A stretch of 64,000 bases of DNA, from assembly GCA_029851415.1 (NCBI GenBank), contig CM056743.1, positions 70,772,186-70,836,185 on the forward strand, given 5' to 3'. The stretch comes from Eretmocerus hayati. Taxonomy: Eukaryota; Arthropoda; Insecta; Hymenoptera; Aphelinidae. Positions within the stretch are counted from its first letter, which is position 1. Every line of letters starts with the position of its first letter. Of this stretch, positions 39,323 to 53,300 are shown in pieces. The translations under genes were made by a program, and so were the position numbers. The notes below the pieces were generated by a model. It did no database searches. It was given only the letters and a program-made list of their open reading frames with translations, and was not told where the DNA came from.

Positions 39323-42300
39323 GTCGTCATAACTGCGCGGATAACTGACCACAGCTCTATCTCGCCCCTCTTTGGGCGCCATAGATGAGGGTGCTGACTG
39401 GTGATAATTTCTCTGTGCAACACCGATTGTACATAGCCGCTCGGTCTAAGGTCCTGTGGAGTTTCGGGTCCATGATATCAGCTTACAACCCACAACGGCG
39501 TTATAACTGCGCAGATGACTGCCCAAAGATCGATTTCTCCCTGTTTTGGGCCCCATAGCCGAGGGTGCTGACTGGGAATGAGTTCTCTGGGCATCAACGA
39601 TGGTCTACAACCACTTGGTCTGAGAATCTCCAGAGTTTTGGGTCCATTGAAACTCTTTGCAACCCACAGGGGTCTCATAACTGCGCAGATAACTGCCAAA
39701 GGCTCGATCTCGCCCTGTTCTGGGCCCCATAGATGAGGATGCTGACTGGTGATAAATTCTCTGTGCATCACCATTTGTACATAGCCGCTTGATCTGAGGT
39801 TCTAAGAAGTTTCGGGTCCATTGAAACCATTTGCACCTCACAGGGGTCTCATAACTGCTCAGATAACTGCCCAGAGCTCGGTTCCGCCCGGTTTGGGGCC
39901 TCATAGCTGAGGGTGCTGACTAGTAATAGAATCTCTGTGCATCACCAATGGTTCATCATCACATGTCCTGAGGGTCTGTGGAGTTTCGGCTCCATTGGAT
40001 TATCTTACAACCCACGGTGGCGTCATAACTGCGCAGATAACTGCCCAAAGCTCGATCTCGCCCTGTTTTGGGCCCCATAGATGAGGGTGCTGACTGGTGA
40101 TGATTTCTCTGTGCAACACCGGTCGTACATAGCCGCTCGATCGAAGGTTCTGGGCAGTTTCGGATCCATGATATCATCTTACAAACCACAGTGCCGTCAT
40201 AACTGCTCAGATAACTGCCTAAAGCTCAATTTCGCCCTGTTTCGGGCCCCATAGCCGAGGGTACGAACTGGTAATGAAATCTTTGGGCATCGAGAATGGT
40301 ACGTCACTACATATTCGAGGGTTGCGAAGAGTGTCAGGTCAATTGGAACTTCCTCCAACCCACAGTGGCGTCATAACTGCGCATATTACTGCCCAAAGAT
40401 TGATTCCGCCCTGTTTGGGGGCCCATAGCCGAGGGTGCTGACTGGTGATGAATCCTCCGTGCATATCCAATGGTACAAATTCGCTTGATCTAAGATTCTG
40501 TGGAAGTTCAGGTCCATTGAAACTGTTTGCAACCCAGAGGGTTCTCATAACTGCGCAGAGAACTGCCCAGAGCTCGATTTCGCCCTGTTTCGGGGCCCAT
40601 AGCCGAGGCAGCTGACTGGTGATAGTATCTCTGAGCATCACCAATGGTACACAACCTTTTGATCTGGGGTTCTGTAGAGTTTCGTGTCCATTGAAACTAT
40701 TTGCAACCCACAGGAGTCTTATAACTGCGCGGATAACTGCTCGAAGGTCGATTTCGCCCTGTCTCGGGCCCCATAGCCGAGGGTGCTGACTGGTGATGAA
40801 TTCTCTGGGCATCGACAATGGTACACACCCACTTGATCTAAGGTTCTGTAGATTTCCGGGTCCATTGGATTATCTTACAACCCACGGTGGCGGCTTAACT
40901 GCGCAGATAACTGCCCAGAGTTCGATCTCGCCCTGGCTTGGGTCCCATAGCCGGGGTTGCTGACTGGTAATAAATTCTCTGGGCATCGACAATGGAACAC
41001 AACCACTTGATCTAGGATTCTGTGGAAGTTCGGGTCCATTGAAACTATTCGCAACCCACAGGGGTCTCATAACTGCGCAGATAACTGCCCAGAGCTCGAT
41101 TTCGCCCTGTTTCGGACCCCATAGCCGGTGGTGCTGACTGGTAATAAATGCTGTGGGCATCGACAATGGTACAAAACTACTTGATCTGAGGTTCTGTAGA
41201 CTTTCGGGTCCATTGAAACTATTTGCAACCCATAGGTGTCTCAATAACTGCGCGGATAACTGCCGAAAGGGAGATTTCGGCCTGTTTTGGGCCCCATAGC
41301 CGAGGATGATGACAGGGAATGATCTCGTCGGGCATCGAAAATGGTACAGAACCATTTGATCTGAGACTTTGTAGAGTTTCGGGTAGATTGAAACGATATG
41401 CAACCCATGGGTGTCTCATCCCTGCGCAGATGACTGCTCAAAGCTTGGCCTCGCCCTGTTCTGGGCCCCATAGCCGGGAGTGCTGACTGGTAATAAATTC
41501 TTCGGACATCGAAATTGGGACGTGTTCACATGATAGAGAGTTTTCGAGAGTTTCGGGTCGATTGGACGACCTACAACCCACAGTGGCGTCATAACTGCGC
41601 ATATAACTGCCAAAGGCTCGATCTCGCCCTGTTCTGGGCCCCATAGATGAGGATGCTGACTGGTGATAAATTCTCTGTGCATCACCATTTGTACACAGCC
41701 GCTTGATCTGAGGTTCTAAGAGTTTCAAGTCCATTGAAACTATTGGGCAACCCACAGCGGTCTTATAACTACGCGGATAACTGCCCAAAGGTCGATTTCG
41801 CCCTGTTTTGGACCCCATAGCCAAGGGTGCTGACTGGTCATAGATTCTCTGTTCATCACCAATGGTCAATTATCATTCGGTCTGAGGTTTTGTGGAGTTT
41901 CGGGTCCGATGGATTATCCTACAACCCACAGTGGCGTCATAACTGCGCATATAACTGCCCAAAGGTATATTTCGCTCTGTTTTGGGCCTCATCGCCGAGG
42001 GTGCTGACTGGTGATAGATCCTCTGTGCATCACCAATAGTACATGATCACTTGATCTGAGGTTTCGGAGGTTTTCGGGTCCATTGCATCATCTTACAACC
42101 CACGGTGGAGTCATAACTGCGCAGATAACTGCCAAAGGCTCGATCTCGCCCTGTTCTGGGCCCCATAGATGAAGATGCTGACAGGTGATAAATTCTCTGT
42201 GCATCACCATTTGTACATAGCCGCTTGATCTGAGGTTCTGAGAAGATTCGGGTCCATCAGATTATCTTACAACCCAGACTGTCGTCATAACTGCGCAGAT

Positions 42301-42708
42301 AACTGCCCAAAGATCGATTTCACCCTGTTTTGGGCCCCTTAGCCGGGGGTGCTGACTGGTAATAGATCCTGTGGGCATCGACAATGGTACAGAACTACTT
42401 GATCTAAGGTTTTGTAGAGTTTCGGGTCCTTCGAAACTCTTTGCAACCAACAGGGGTCTCATAACTGCGCAGATAACTGCCCAAAGGGAGATTTCGGCCT
42501 GTTTTGGGCCCCATAGCCGAGGATGATGACAGGGAATGATCTCGTCGGGCATCGAAAATGGTACAGAACCATTTGATCTGAGACTTTGTAGAGTTTCGGG
42601 TAGATTGAAACGATATGCAACCCATGGGTGTCTCATCCTTGCGCAGATAACTGCTCAAAGCTTGGCCTCGCCCCGTTCTGGGCCCCATAGCCGAGGGTGC
42701 TGACTGGT
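38123..42708 (-). repeat. 4.6-kb segmental duplication in array B, copy 2
   Basis: Second copy of the 28-monomer unit. Beyond 42708 the sequence continues by matching a different part of copy 1 (about 36620 onward, offset about 6089 bp, 35 monomers minus 1). This is what a second unequal exchange with a different register would leave. Confidence 0.9.
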
Positions 42709-45700
42709 AATAAATTCTTCGGACATCGAAATTGGGACGTGTTCACATGATAGAGAGTTTTCGAGAGTTTCGGGTCGATTGGACGACCTACAACCCACAG
42801 TGGCGTCATAACTGCGCATATAACTGCCAAAGGCTCGATCTCGCCCTGTTCTGGGCCCCATAGATGAGGATGCTGACTGGTGATAAATTCTCTGTGCATC
42901 ACCATTTGTACACAGCCGCTTGATCTGAGGTTCTAAGAGTTCCTAGTCCATTGAAACTATTGGGCAACCCACAGGGGTCTCATAACTACGCGGATAACTG
43001 CCCAAAGGTCGATTTCGCCCTGTTTTGGACCCCATAGCCGAGGGTGCTGACTGGTCATAGATTCTCTGTTCATCACCAATGGTCAATTATCATTCGGTCT
43101 GAGGTTTTGTGGAGTTTCGGGTCCGATGGATTATCCTACAACCCACAGTGGCGTCATAACTGCGCATATAACTGCCCAAAGGTATATTAGGCTCTGTTTT
43201 GGGCCTCATCGCCGAGGGTGCTGACTGGTGATAGATCCTCTGTGCATCACCAATAGTACATGATCACTTGATCTGAGGTTTCGGAGGGTTTCGGGTCCAT
43301 CGCATCATCTTACAACCCACGGTGGAGTCATAACTGCGCAGATAACTGCCAAAGGCTCGATCTCGCCCTGTTCTGGGCCCCATAGATGAGGATGCTGACA
43401 GGTGATAAATTCTCTGTGCATCACCATTTGTACATAGCCGCTTGATCTGAGGTTCTAAGAAGATTCGGGTCCATCAGATTATCTTACAACCCACACTGTC
43501 GTCATAACTGCGCAGATAACTGCCCAAAGATCGATTTCACCCTGTTTTGGGCCCCTTAGCCGGGGGTGCTGCCAGGTGATAAATTCTCTGGTTATCGACA
43601 ATGGTACATAACCACTTGATCTAAGATCCTGTAGAGTTCCGTGTCCATTGAAACTATTTGGGTCCATCAGAGGTCTCATCACTGCGCGGATATTTGCCCA
43701 AAGGTCGGATTCCACCCTGTTCTGGGCCCCATAGCTGAAGGTGCTGACTGGTAATAGAATCTCTGTGCATGACCAATGGTACATCATCACATGTCCTGAG
43801 TGTCTGTAGAGTTTCGGCTCAATTGGATTATCTTACAACCCACGATGTCGTCATAACTGCGCAGATAACTGCCCACAGCTCGATCTCGCCCCGTTTTGGG
43901 CCCCATAGATGAGGGTGCTGACTGGTGATAATTTCTCTGTGCAACACCGATTGTACATAGCCGCTCGATCTAAGGTCTTGTGGAGTTTCGGGCCAATGAT
44001 ATCATCTTACAACCCACAGTGGCGTCATAACTGCGCAGATAACTGCCCAAAGATCGATTTCTCCCTGTTTTGGGCCCCATAGCCGAGGGTGCTGACTGGG
44101 AATGAATTCTCTGGGCATCAACAATGGTCCACAACCACTTGGTCTGAGAATCTTCGGAGTTTTGGGTCCATTGAACCTATTCGCAACCCACAGGGGTCTC
44201 ATAACTGCGCAGATAACTGCCAAAGGCTCGATCTCGCCCTGTTCTGGGCCCCATAGATGAGGATGCTCGAGGGTGATGAATTCTCTGTGCATCACCATTC
44301 GTACATAGCCGCTTGATCTGAGGTTCTAAGGAGTTTCGGGTCCATTGGAACTATTTGCAACCCACAGGGGACTCATAACTGCGCAGATAACTGCCCAGAG
44401 CTCGATTCCGCCCTGTTTTTGGCCCCATAGCTGAAGGTGCTGACTGGTAATAGGATCTCTGTGCATCACCGATGGGACATCGACACATGTCCTGAGGGTC
44501 TGTAGAGTTTCGGCTCCATTGGATTATCTTACAACCCACGGTGGCGTCATAACTTCGGAGATAGCTGCCCAGAGCTCGATATGCCCTGTTTTGGGCCCCA
44601 TAGATAAGGGTGCTGACTGGTGATAATTTCTTTGCGCAACATCGATTGTACATAGCCGCTCGATCTGAGGTTCTGTGTAGTTTCGGGCCAATGATATCAT
44701 CTTACAACCCACAGTGGCGTCATAACTGCGCAGATAACTCCCTAGAGCTCGATCTCGCCCTGGCTTGGGCCCCATAGCCGGGGTTGCTGACTGATAATTA
44801 ATTCTCTGAGCAGCGGCATTGCGACACAACCACTCGATCTAAGGTAGTGAAGAGTTTCGGGTCCAGTGTGACTATTTGCAACCCACTGGGGTCTCATAAC
44901 TGCGCAGATAACTGCCCGAAGATCGATTTCGCCCTATTTGGGGCCCCATAGCCGAGGTCGCTGACTGGTGATAGATTCTCTGTGCATCACCAATGGTACA
45001 CAATCACTCGATCCAAGGTTCTGTGGATTTCCGGGTCAATTGGAACATAAAACAACCCACAGTGGCGTCATAACTGCGCAGATAACTGCCCAAAGGTCGA
45101 TTTCGCTCTGTTTTGGGCCCCATCGCCGAGGGTGCTGACTGGTGATAGATCCTCTGTGCATCACCAATAGTACATGATCACTTGATCTGGTTTTCTGTAG
45201 AGATTCGTGTCCATTGAAACTATTTGCAACCCACAGGGGTCTCATAACTGCGCATATAACTAGCCGATGGTCGATTTCGCCCTGTTTGGGGCCCCATAGC
45301 CGAGGGTGCTGACTGGTGATAGATTCTCTGTGCATCAACAATGGTACACAATCACTCGATCGGAGGTTCTGTAGAGTTTCGGGTTCATGGGATTATCTTA
45401 CAACCCACGGTGGCGTCATAACTGCGCAGATAACTACACGAAGCTCGATCTCACCCTGTTTCGGACCCCATAGCCGAGGGTACTAACTGGTAATGAAATC
45501 TTTGGGCATCACGAATGGTACGTCACTACATATTCGAGGAATGTGTAGAGTTTCGGGTCAATTGGAACATCCTCCAACCCACAGTGGCGTCATAACTGCC
45601 CATATAACTGCACAAAGGTCGATTTCGCCCTGCTTGGGGCCCCATAGCCGAGGATGCTGACTGGTGATGAATCTTCTGTGCAAAACCGATGGTACTCATT

Positions 45701-47361
45701 CGCTTGATCTAAGATTATGTGGAGGTTCGGGTCCATTGAAACTATATGCAACCCACAGGGGTCTCATAACTGCGCAGATAACTGACCAGAGCTCGATTTC
45801 GCCCTGTTTCGGGCCCCATGGCTGGTGGTGCTGACTGGTAATAGATCCTGTGGGCATCGACAATGGTACAGAACTACTTGATCTAAGGTTTTGTAGAGTT
45901 TCGGGTCCATTGAAACTCTTTGCAACCAACACGGGTCTCATAAATGCGCAGATAACTGCCCAGAGCTCGATTCCGCCCTGTTTTGGGCCCCATAGCTGAA
46001 GGTGCTGACTGGTAATAGGATCTCTGTGCATCACCAATGGTACATCGACACATGTCCTGAGGGTCTGTAGAGTTTCGGCTCCATTGGATTATCTTACAAC
46101 CCACGGTGGCGTCATAACTGCGGAGATAACTGTCCAAAGCTCGATCTCGCCCTGTTTTGGGCCCCATAGATAAGGGTGCCGACTGGTTGTAATTTCTTTG
46201 CGCAACACCGATTGTACATAGCCGCTCGATCTGAGGTTCTGTGGGGTTTCGGGTCCATGATATCATCTTACAACCCACAGTGGCGTCATAACTGCGCAGA
46301 TAACTGCTCGTAGCTCGATTTTGCCCTGTTTTGGGCCCTATAGCCGAGAGTACTGACTGGGAATGAATCCTTTGGGCATCGGTAATTGAATGTGACTACA
46401 TGATAGAGAGTTGTGTGAAATTTCGCGTCAATTGGAACATCCTACAACCCACATTGGCGTCATCACTACGCAGATAACTGCCCAAAGTTCGGTTTCGCCC
46501 TGTTTTGGGCCCCATTGCCGAGGGTGCTGACTAGTGATAGATTCTCTGTGCATCACCAACGTGACAAGGTTACTCGATCTAAGGTCTTGTAGAGTTTCGG
46601 GTCCATTGAAACTATTTGCAACCCACAGGGGTCTCATAACTGCGCAGATAACTGCCCAAAGCTCGATTTCACCCTGTTTTGGGCCCCATAGCCGAGGTTG
46701 CTGAATGGGAATGAATTCTCTGGGCATCAACAATGGTCCACAATCACTTGGTCTAAGAATCTTCAGAGTTCTGGGTCCATTGAAACTCTTTGCAACCCAC
46801 AGGGGTCTCATAACTGCGCAGATAACTGCCCAAAGGTCGATTCCGCCATGTTTCGGGACCCATAGCCGGGGATACTGACTGGGAACGACTTCTCTAGGCA
46901 TCGACAATGGTACACAACCACTCGATCTGAGATTCTGTAGAGTTTCGGGTCCAATGGAACTATTTGTAACCCACAGGGGTCTCATAACTTAGCAGATAAC
47001 TGCCCAAAGGCCGATTTCGACTTGTTTTGGGCCCCATAGCCGGGGGTCCTGACTGGTAATGAATCCTCCGGTCATCGACAATGTTACACAACCACTTGAT
47101 CTAAGGTTCTGTAGAGATTCGTGTTCATTGAAACTATTCGCAACCCACAGGGGTCTCATAACTGCGCAGATGACTGCCTAAAGCTCGATCTCGCCCTCTT
47201 TTGGGCCCCATCGCCGAGGCTGCTGACTGGTGATAGATCCTCTACGCATAACCATCGGTACCTCACCGCTTAATCTGAGGTTCTGTAGAGTTTCGGGTCC
47301 ATTGAAACTATTGGGCAACCCTCAGGGGTCTCATAACTACGCGGATAACTGCCCAAAGGTC

Positions 47362-47390
47362 TGTGTGATTCTGTCTGTGAAAAATCAGGT
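47362..47390. other. 29-bp non-satellite insertion in one array B monomer
   Basis: Between aaaggtc and gatttcgcc, which normally abut in the monomer, there are 29 extra bases containing gattctgtctgtgaaaaatc. The word gtgatt occurs at 47365 and again at 47389, so it could mark a short target duplication or a filler insertion at a repaired break. Confidence 0.75.
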
Positions 47391-50300
47391 GATTTCGCCG
47401 TGTTTTGGGCCCCATTGCCGCGGATGCTGACCCGGAATAAATTCTCTGGGCATCGACAATGGTACACAACCACTTGATCTGGGGTTCTGTGGAGTTCCGG
47501 GTCCGATGAACTTCTTTGCAACACACAGGGGTGTCATAACTGCACAGATGAATGGCTAAAGCTCGATTTCGCCCCGTTCTGGGCCCCATAGCCGGGGATT
47601 CTGACTGGGGATAAATTCTCTGGGCATCAACAATCCTGGAACCACCCGATTTAAGGTATCGTAGAGTTTTGGGTCCATTGAAACTCTTTGCGACCCACAG
47701 GGGTCTCATAACTGCGCAGATGACTGCCCAAAGGTCGATTTCGCCCTGTTTTGGGCCCCATAGCAGCGGGTGCTGACTGGTAATGAATTCTCTGGGCATC
47801 GACGATAGTTCACAACCTCTTTATCTGGGGTTTTGTAGAGTTTCGGGTCCATTGAAACTATTTGCAACCCACAGGGGTCTCATAACTGCGCAGATAACTG
47901 CCCAAAGGTCGATTCCACCCTGTTTCGGGCCCCATAGCCGGGGGTGCTGACTGGTAATAAATTCTCTAGTTATTGACCATGGTACACAACCGATCATGCC
48001 AAGCTTCTGGGGAGTTCCGGGTCGATTGGAACAACCTACAAACCACGGTGGCGTAATAACTGCGCATGTAACTGCCCAAAGGTGGATTCCGCCCTGTTTT
48101 GGGCCCCATAGCCGGGTAAGCTGACTGGGAATCAATTCTCTAGGCATCGACAATGGTACAGAACCATTTGGTCTGAGGTTTTGTAGAGTTTCGGGTTGAT
48201 TGAAACAATATGCAACCCATAGGGGTCTCATAACTGCGCAGATAACTGCTCAAAACCTGGCCTCGCCCTGTTTTCGGCCCCATGGCCGAGGGTGCTGACT
48301 GATGATAATTTCTCCGTGCATCACAACTTGTACAAAACCACTCGATCTAAGGTTCTGTGGAGTTTAGGGTCCATGAGATTATCTTACAACACGCAGTGGC
48401 GTCATAACTGCGCAGATAACTGCCTAAAGCTCGATTTTGCCCTCTTTTGGGCCACATGGCCGGGGATGCTGACTGGGAATAAATCCACTGGGCATCGAAA
48501 ATGGTACACAACCACTTGATGTGAGGTTCTGTAGAGTTTCGAGTCCGATGAAACTATTTGCAACCCACAGGGGTCTCATAACTGCGCAGATGACTGCCCA
48601 AAGGTCGGTTTTGCCCTGTTTTGGGCCCCATAGCCGAGGGTGCTGACTGGTAATTAATACTTTGGACTTCGAGAATGGTACGTGACTACATGATAGAGGG
48701 TTCTGGAGAGTTTCGGGTCAACTGGAACATCCTACAACCCACACTGGCGTCATAACTGCGCATATATTTGCCCAAAGGTCGATTTCGCCCTGTTGTGGGC
48801 CCCATCGCCGAGGGTGCTGACTGGTGGAAGATCCTCTGTGCATCAATAATGGTACATGATTATTCGATCTAGAGTTCAGTAGAGTTTCGGTACCATTGCA
48901 TTATCTCACAACCCACGGTGGAGCCATAACTGCGCAGATAACTGCCAAAAGCTCGATTTTGCCCTGTTTTGGGCCCCATAGCCGGAGAAGCTGACTGGAA
49001 ATGAATTCTCTAGGCATCAAGAATGAAACACAACCATTCAATCTGAGGTTCTGTAGAGTTTCGGGTTGATTGAGACAATTTGCAACCCATAAGAGGCTCA
49101 TAACTGCGCAGATATCTGCCCAAAGCTCGATTTCGCCCTGTTTTGGGCCCTATAGCCGAGGATGCTGACTGGGAATGATTCCGTTGGGCATCGGAAACGG
49201 TACACAACCACTACATCAGAGGTTCTGTAGAGTTTCGGGTCCGATGAAATTATTTGCAACCCACAGGGGTCTCATAACTGCGCAGATAACTGCTCAGAGC
49301 TCGATCTCACCCTGTTTTGGGCCCCATAGCCGAGGGTACTGACTGGTAATGAAATCTTTGGACATCGGGAATGGGACGTCACTACATATTCAAGGTTGTG
49401 TAGAGTTTCGGGTCGATTGGAACATCCTACAACCCACAGTGGCGTCATAACTGCGCATTTAGCTGCCCAAAGGACGATCTCGCCCGGTTTGGGGCCCCAT
49501 TGCCGAGGGTGCTGACTGGTGATGAATCCTCTGTGCATAACTAATGGTACATAATCGCTTGATTCAAGATTCTGTAGAGGTTCGGGTCCATTGGAACAAT
49601 TTGCAACCCAGAGGGGTCTCATAACTGCGCAGATAACTGCCCAAAAATCGATGTACTCTGTTTTGGGCCCCGTAGCCGGGGGTGCTGACTGGTAATGAAT
49701 TCTCTAGTTATTGACAATGGTACACACCCGATCATGCCAAGCTTCTGGAGAGGTTCGGGTCGATTGGAACAACCTACAACCCACGGTGGCGTCATAACTG
49801 CGCAGATAACTGCCCAAAGGTGGATTCCGCCCTGTTTTGGGCCCCATAGCCGGGTAAGCTGACTGGGAATGAATTCTCTAGGCATCGACAATGGTACAGA
49901 ACCATTTGGTCTGAGGTTTTTTCAGAGTTTCGGGTTGATTGAAACAATATGCAACCCATAGGGGTCTCATAACTGCGCAGATAACTGCTCAAAGCCTGGC
50001 CTCGCCCTGTTTTCGGCCCCATGGCCGAGGGTGCAGATTGATGATAATTTCTCCGTGCATCACAACTTGTACAAAACCACTCGATCTAAGGTTCTGTGAA
50101 GTTTAGGGTCCATGAGATTATCTTACAACACGCAGTGGCGTCATAACTGCGCAGATAACTGCCTAAAGCTCGATTTTGCCCAGTTTTGGGCCACATGGCC
50201 GGGGATGCTGACTGGGAATAAATTCACTGGGCATCGAAAATGGTACACAACCACTTGATGTGAGGTTCTGTAGAGTTTCGGGTCCATTGGAACTATATGC

Positions 50301-53300
50301 AACCCACAGGGGTCTCATGATTGAGCAGATAACTGCCCAAAGATCGATTTCGACCTGTTTTGGGCCCCATAGCCGAGAGTGCTGACTTGTGATATGTTCT
50401 CTGTCCAACACCAATGGTTCATAATCGAATGATCTGAGTTTCTGTAGAGTTTCGGGTCCATGAGATTATCTTACAACCTACAGTGGCGTCGTAACTGCGC
50501 AGATAACTGCCTAAAGCTCGATTTCGCCCTGTTTTGGGCCCCATAGCCGGGGATGCTGACTAGGAATGAATCCTCTGGGCATCGACAATGGTACACGACC
50601 ACTTGATCTAAGGTTCTGTAGAGTTTCGGGTCCATTGGATTATCTTACAACCCACGTCGGCGTCATAACTGCGCATATAGCTGCCCAAAGGACGATCTCG
50701 CCCTGTTTGGGGCCCCATTGCCGAGGGTGCTGACTGGTGATGAATCCTCTGTGCATAACTAATGGTACATAACCGCTTGATCTAAGGTTTTGTAGAATTC
50801 CAGGTCCAATGAAACTATTTGCAATTCACAAGGGTCTCATAACTGCTCAGATAACTGCCCAGAGCTCGATTCCATCCTGTTTGGGGCCCCATAGCTGAGG
50901 GTGCTGACTGGTGATAGAATCTCTGTGCATCGACAATAGTACATCATCACATGTCTTGAGGGTCTGTAGAGTTTTTGCTCCATTGGATTATCTTACAACC
51001 TACGGTGGCGTCATAACTGCGCAGATAACTGCCCAATGCTCGATCTCACCCTGTCTAGGGCCCCATAGCCGGGGATGCTGGACGGTATTGAGATCTCTGG
51101 GCATCGACAATGGTACACAACCAGCTGATCTGAGGTTCTGTAGAGTTTCGGGTTGATTGAAACAATACGCAACCCATAGGGGTCTCATAGCTGCGCAGAT
51201 AACTACTCAAAGCTCGGCCTCGCCCTGTTTTGGGCTTAATAGCCGAGGGTGCTGATTGGTGATAGATTCTCTGTGCATCACCAATGGTACATGATCCCTT
51301 GATCTAAGGTTTTGTAGAGTTTCGGGTCCATCGCATTATCTTACAACCCACGGTGGCGTCACAAGTGCGCAGATAACTGCCGAAAGAATGGTCTCGCCTT
51401 CTTTTTGGCCCCATAGCCGAGGGTGCTGATTGGCTATGAATTCTCTGTGCAAAACCAATGGTACATAACCGCTTGATCTAAGGTTTAGTAGAGATTCAGG
51501 TCCATTAAAACTATTTGCAACTCACAGGGGTCTCATAACTGCTCAGATAACTGCCCAGAGCTCGATTCCATCCTGTTTGGGGCCCCATAGCTGAGGGTGC
51601 TGACTGGTAATAGAATCTCTGTGCATCGACAATAGTACATCATCACATGTCCTAAGGGTCTGTAGAGTTTTTGCTCCATTGGATTATCTTACAACCTACG
51701 GTGGCGTCATAACTGCGCAGATAACTGCCCAAAGCTCGATCTCACCCTGTCTAGGGCCCCATAGCCGGGGATGCTTGACGGTATTGAGATCTCTGGACAT
51801 CGACAATGGTACATCATCCCTTGATCTAAGGTTTTGTACAGTTTCGGGTCCATCGCATTATCTTACAACCCACGGTGGCGTCATAAGTGCGCAGATAACT
51901 GCCCAAAGAATGGTCTCGCCTTCTTTTTGGCCCCATAGCCGAGGGTGCTGACTGGTTATGAGTTCTCTGTGCAAAACCGATGGTACATAACCGCTTGATT
52001 TGAGGTTTCGTAGAGTTTCAGGTCCATTGAAACTATTTGCAACTGACAGGGGTCTCATAACTGCTCAGATAACTGCCCAGAGCTCGATTCCACCCTGTTT
52101 GGGGCCCCATAGCTGAGGGTGCTGACTGGTAATAGAACCTCTGTGCATCACCAATGGTACATGGTCCCTTGATCTAAGGTTTCGTAGAGTTTCGGGTCCA
52201 TTGCATTATCTTACAACCCACGGTGGCGTCACAAGTGCGCAGATAACTGCCCAAAGAATGGTCTCGCCTTCTTTTTGGCCCCATAGCCGAGGGTGCTGAC
52301 TGGCTATGAATTCTCTGTGCAAAACCAATGGTACATAACCGCTTGATCTAAGGTTTTGTAGAGATTCAGGTCCATTAAAACTATTTGCAACTCACAGGGG
52401 TCTCATAACTGCTGAGATAACTGCCCAGAGCTCGATTCCACCCTGTTTTGGGCCCCATAGATGAGGGTGCTGACTGGTAATAGAACCTCTGTGCATCACC
52501 AATGGTACATGGTCCCTTGATCTAAGGTTTCGTAGAGTTTTGGGTCCATTGCATCAGCTTACAACCCACGGTGGCGTCGTAAGTGCGCAGATAATTGCCC
52601 AAAGAATGGTCTCGCCTTCTTTTTCGCCCCATAGCTGAGGGTGCTGACTGGTGATAGAATCTCTGTGCATCACCAATGGTACATCATCACATGTCCTGAG
52701 GGTCTGTAGAGTTTCGGCTCCATTGGATTATCTTACAACCCACGGTGGCGTCATAACTGCGCAGATAACTGCTCGGAGCTCGATCTCGCCCTGTTCTGGG
52801 CCCCATTGCCGAAGATGCTGACAGGTGATAGATTCTTTGTACATCACTAATGGTACATCATTATTTCATCTGAGGTCCTGTAGAGTTTCGGGTCCATTGG
52901 ATCATCTTGCAACTCACGGTGGCGTCATCACTGCGCAGATAACTGCCCAAAGGTCGATTTTGCCCTGTTTTGGGCCCCATATCCGAGGGTGCTGACTGGT
53001 AATAATTCCTTTGGACATCGGTAATGATACGCGACTATATTCTAGGGGTTTCTGGAGAGTTTCAGGTCAATTGGAACATCCTGAAACCCACAGTGGCGTT
53101 ATCACTGCGCAGATACCTGCGCAAAGCTCGATCTCGCCCTCTTTTGGGCCCCATAGCCGAGGTCGCTGACTCGTGATAAATTCTCCGTGCATCACCAATG
53201 GTACGTAACCACTTCATATGAGGTTCTGTGGAGTTTCAGGTCCTTAAGATTATCTTACACCCCACAGTGGCGTCATAACTGCGTAGATAACTGCCTAAAG

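Noticed and set aside
26984..52058. Similar minus-strand frames in array B as genes
   Set aside because: Same cause as in array A, with the satellite inverted. No start context, domain or codon-level constraint is visible.
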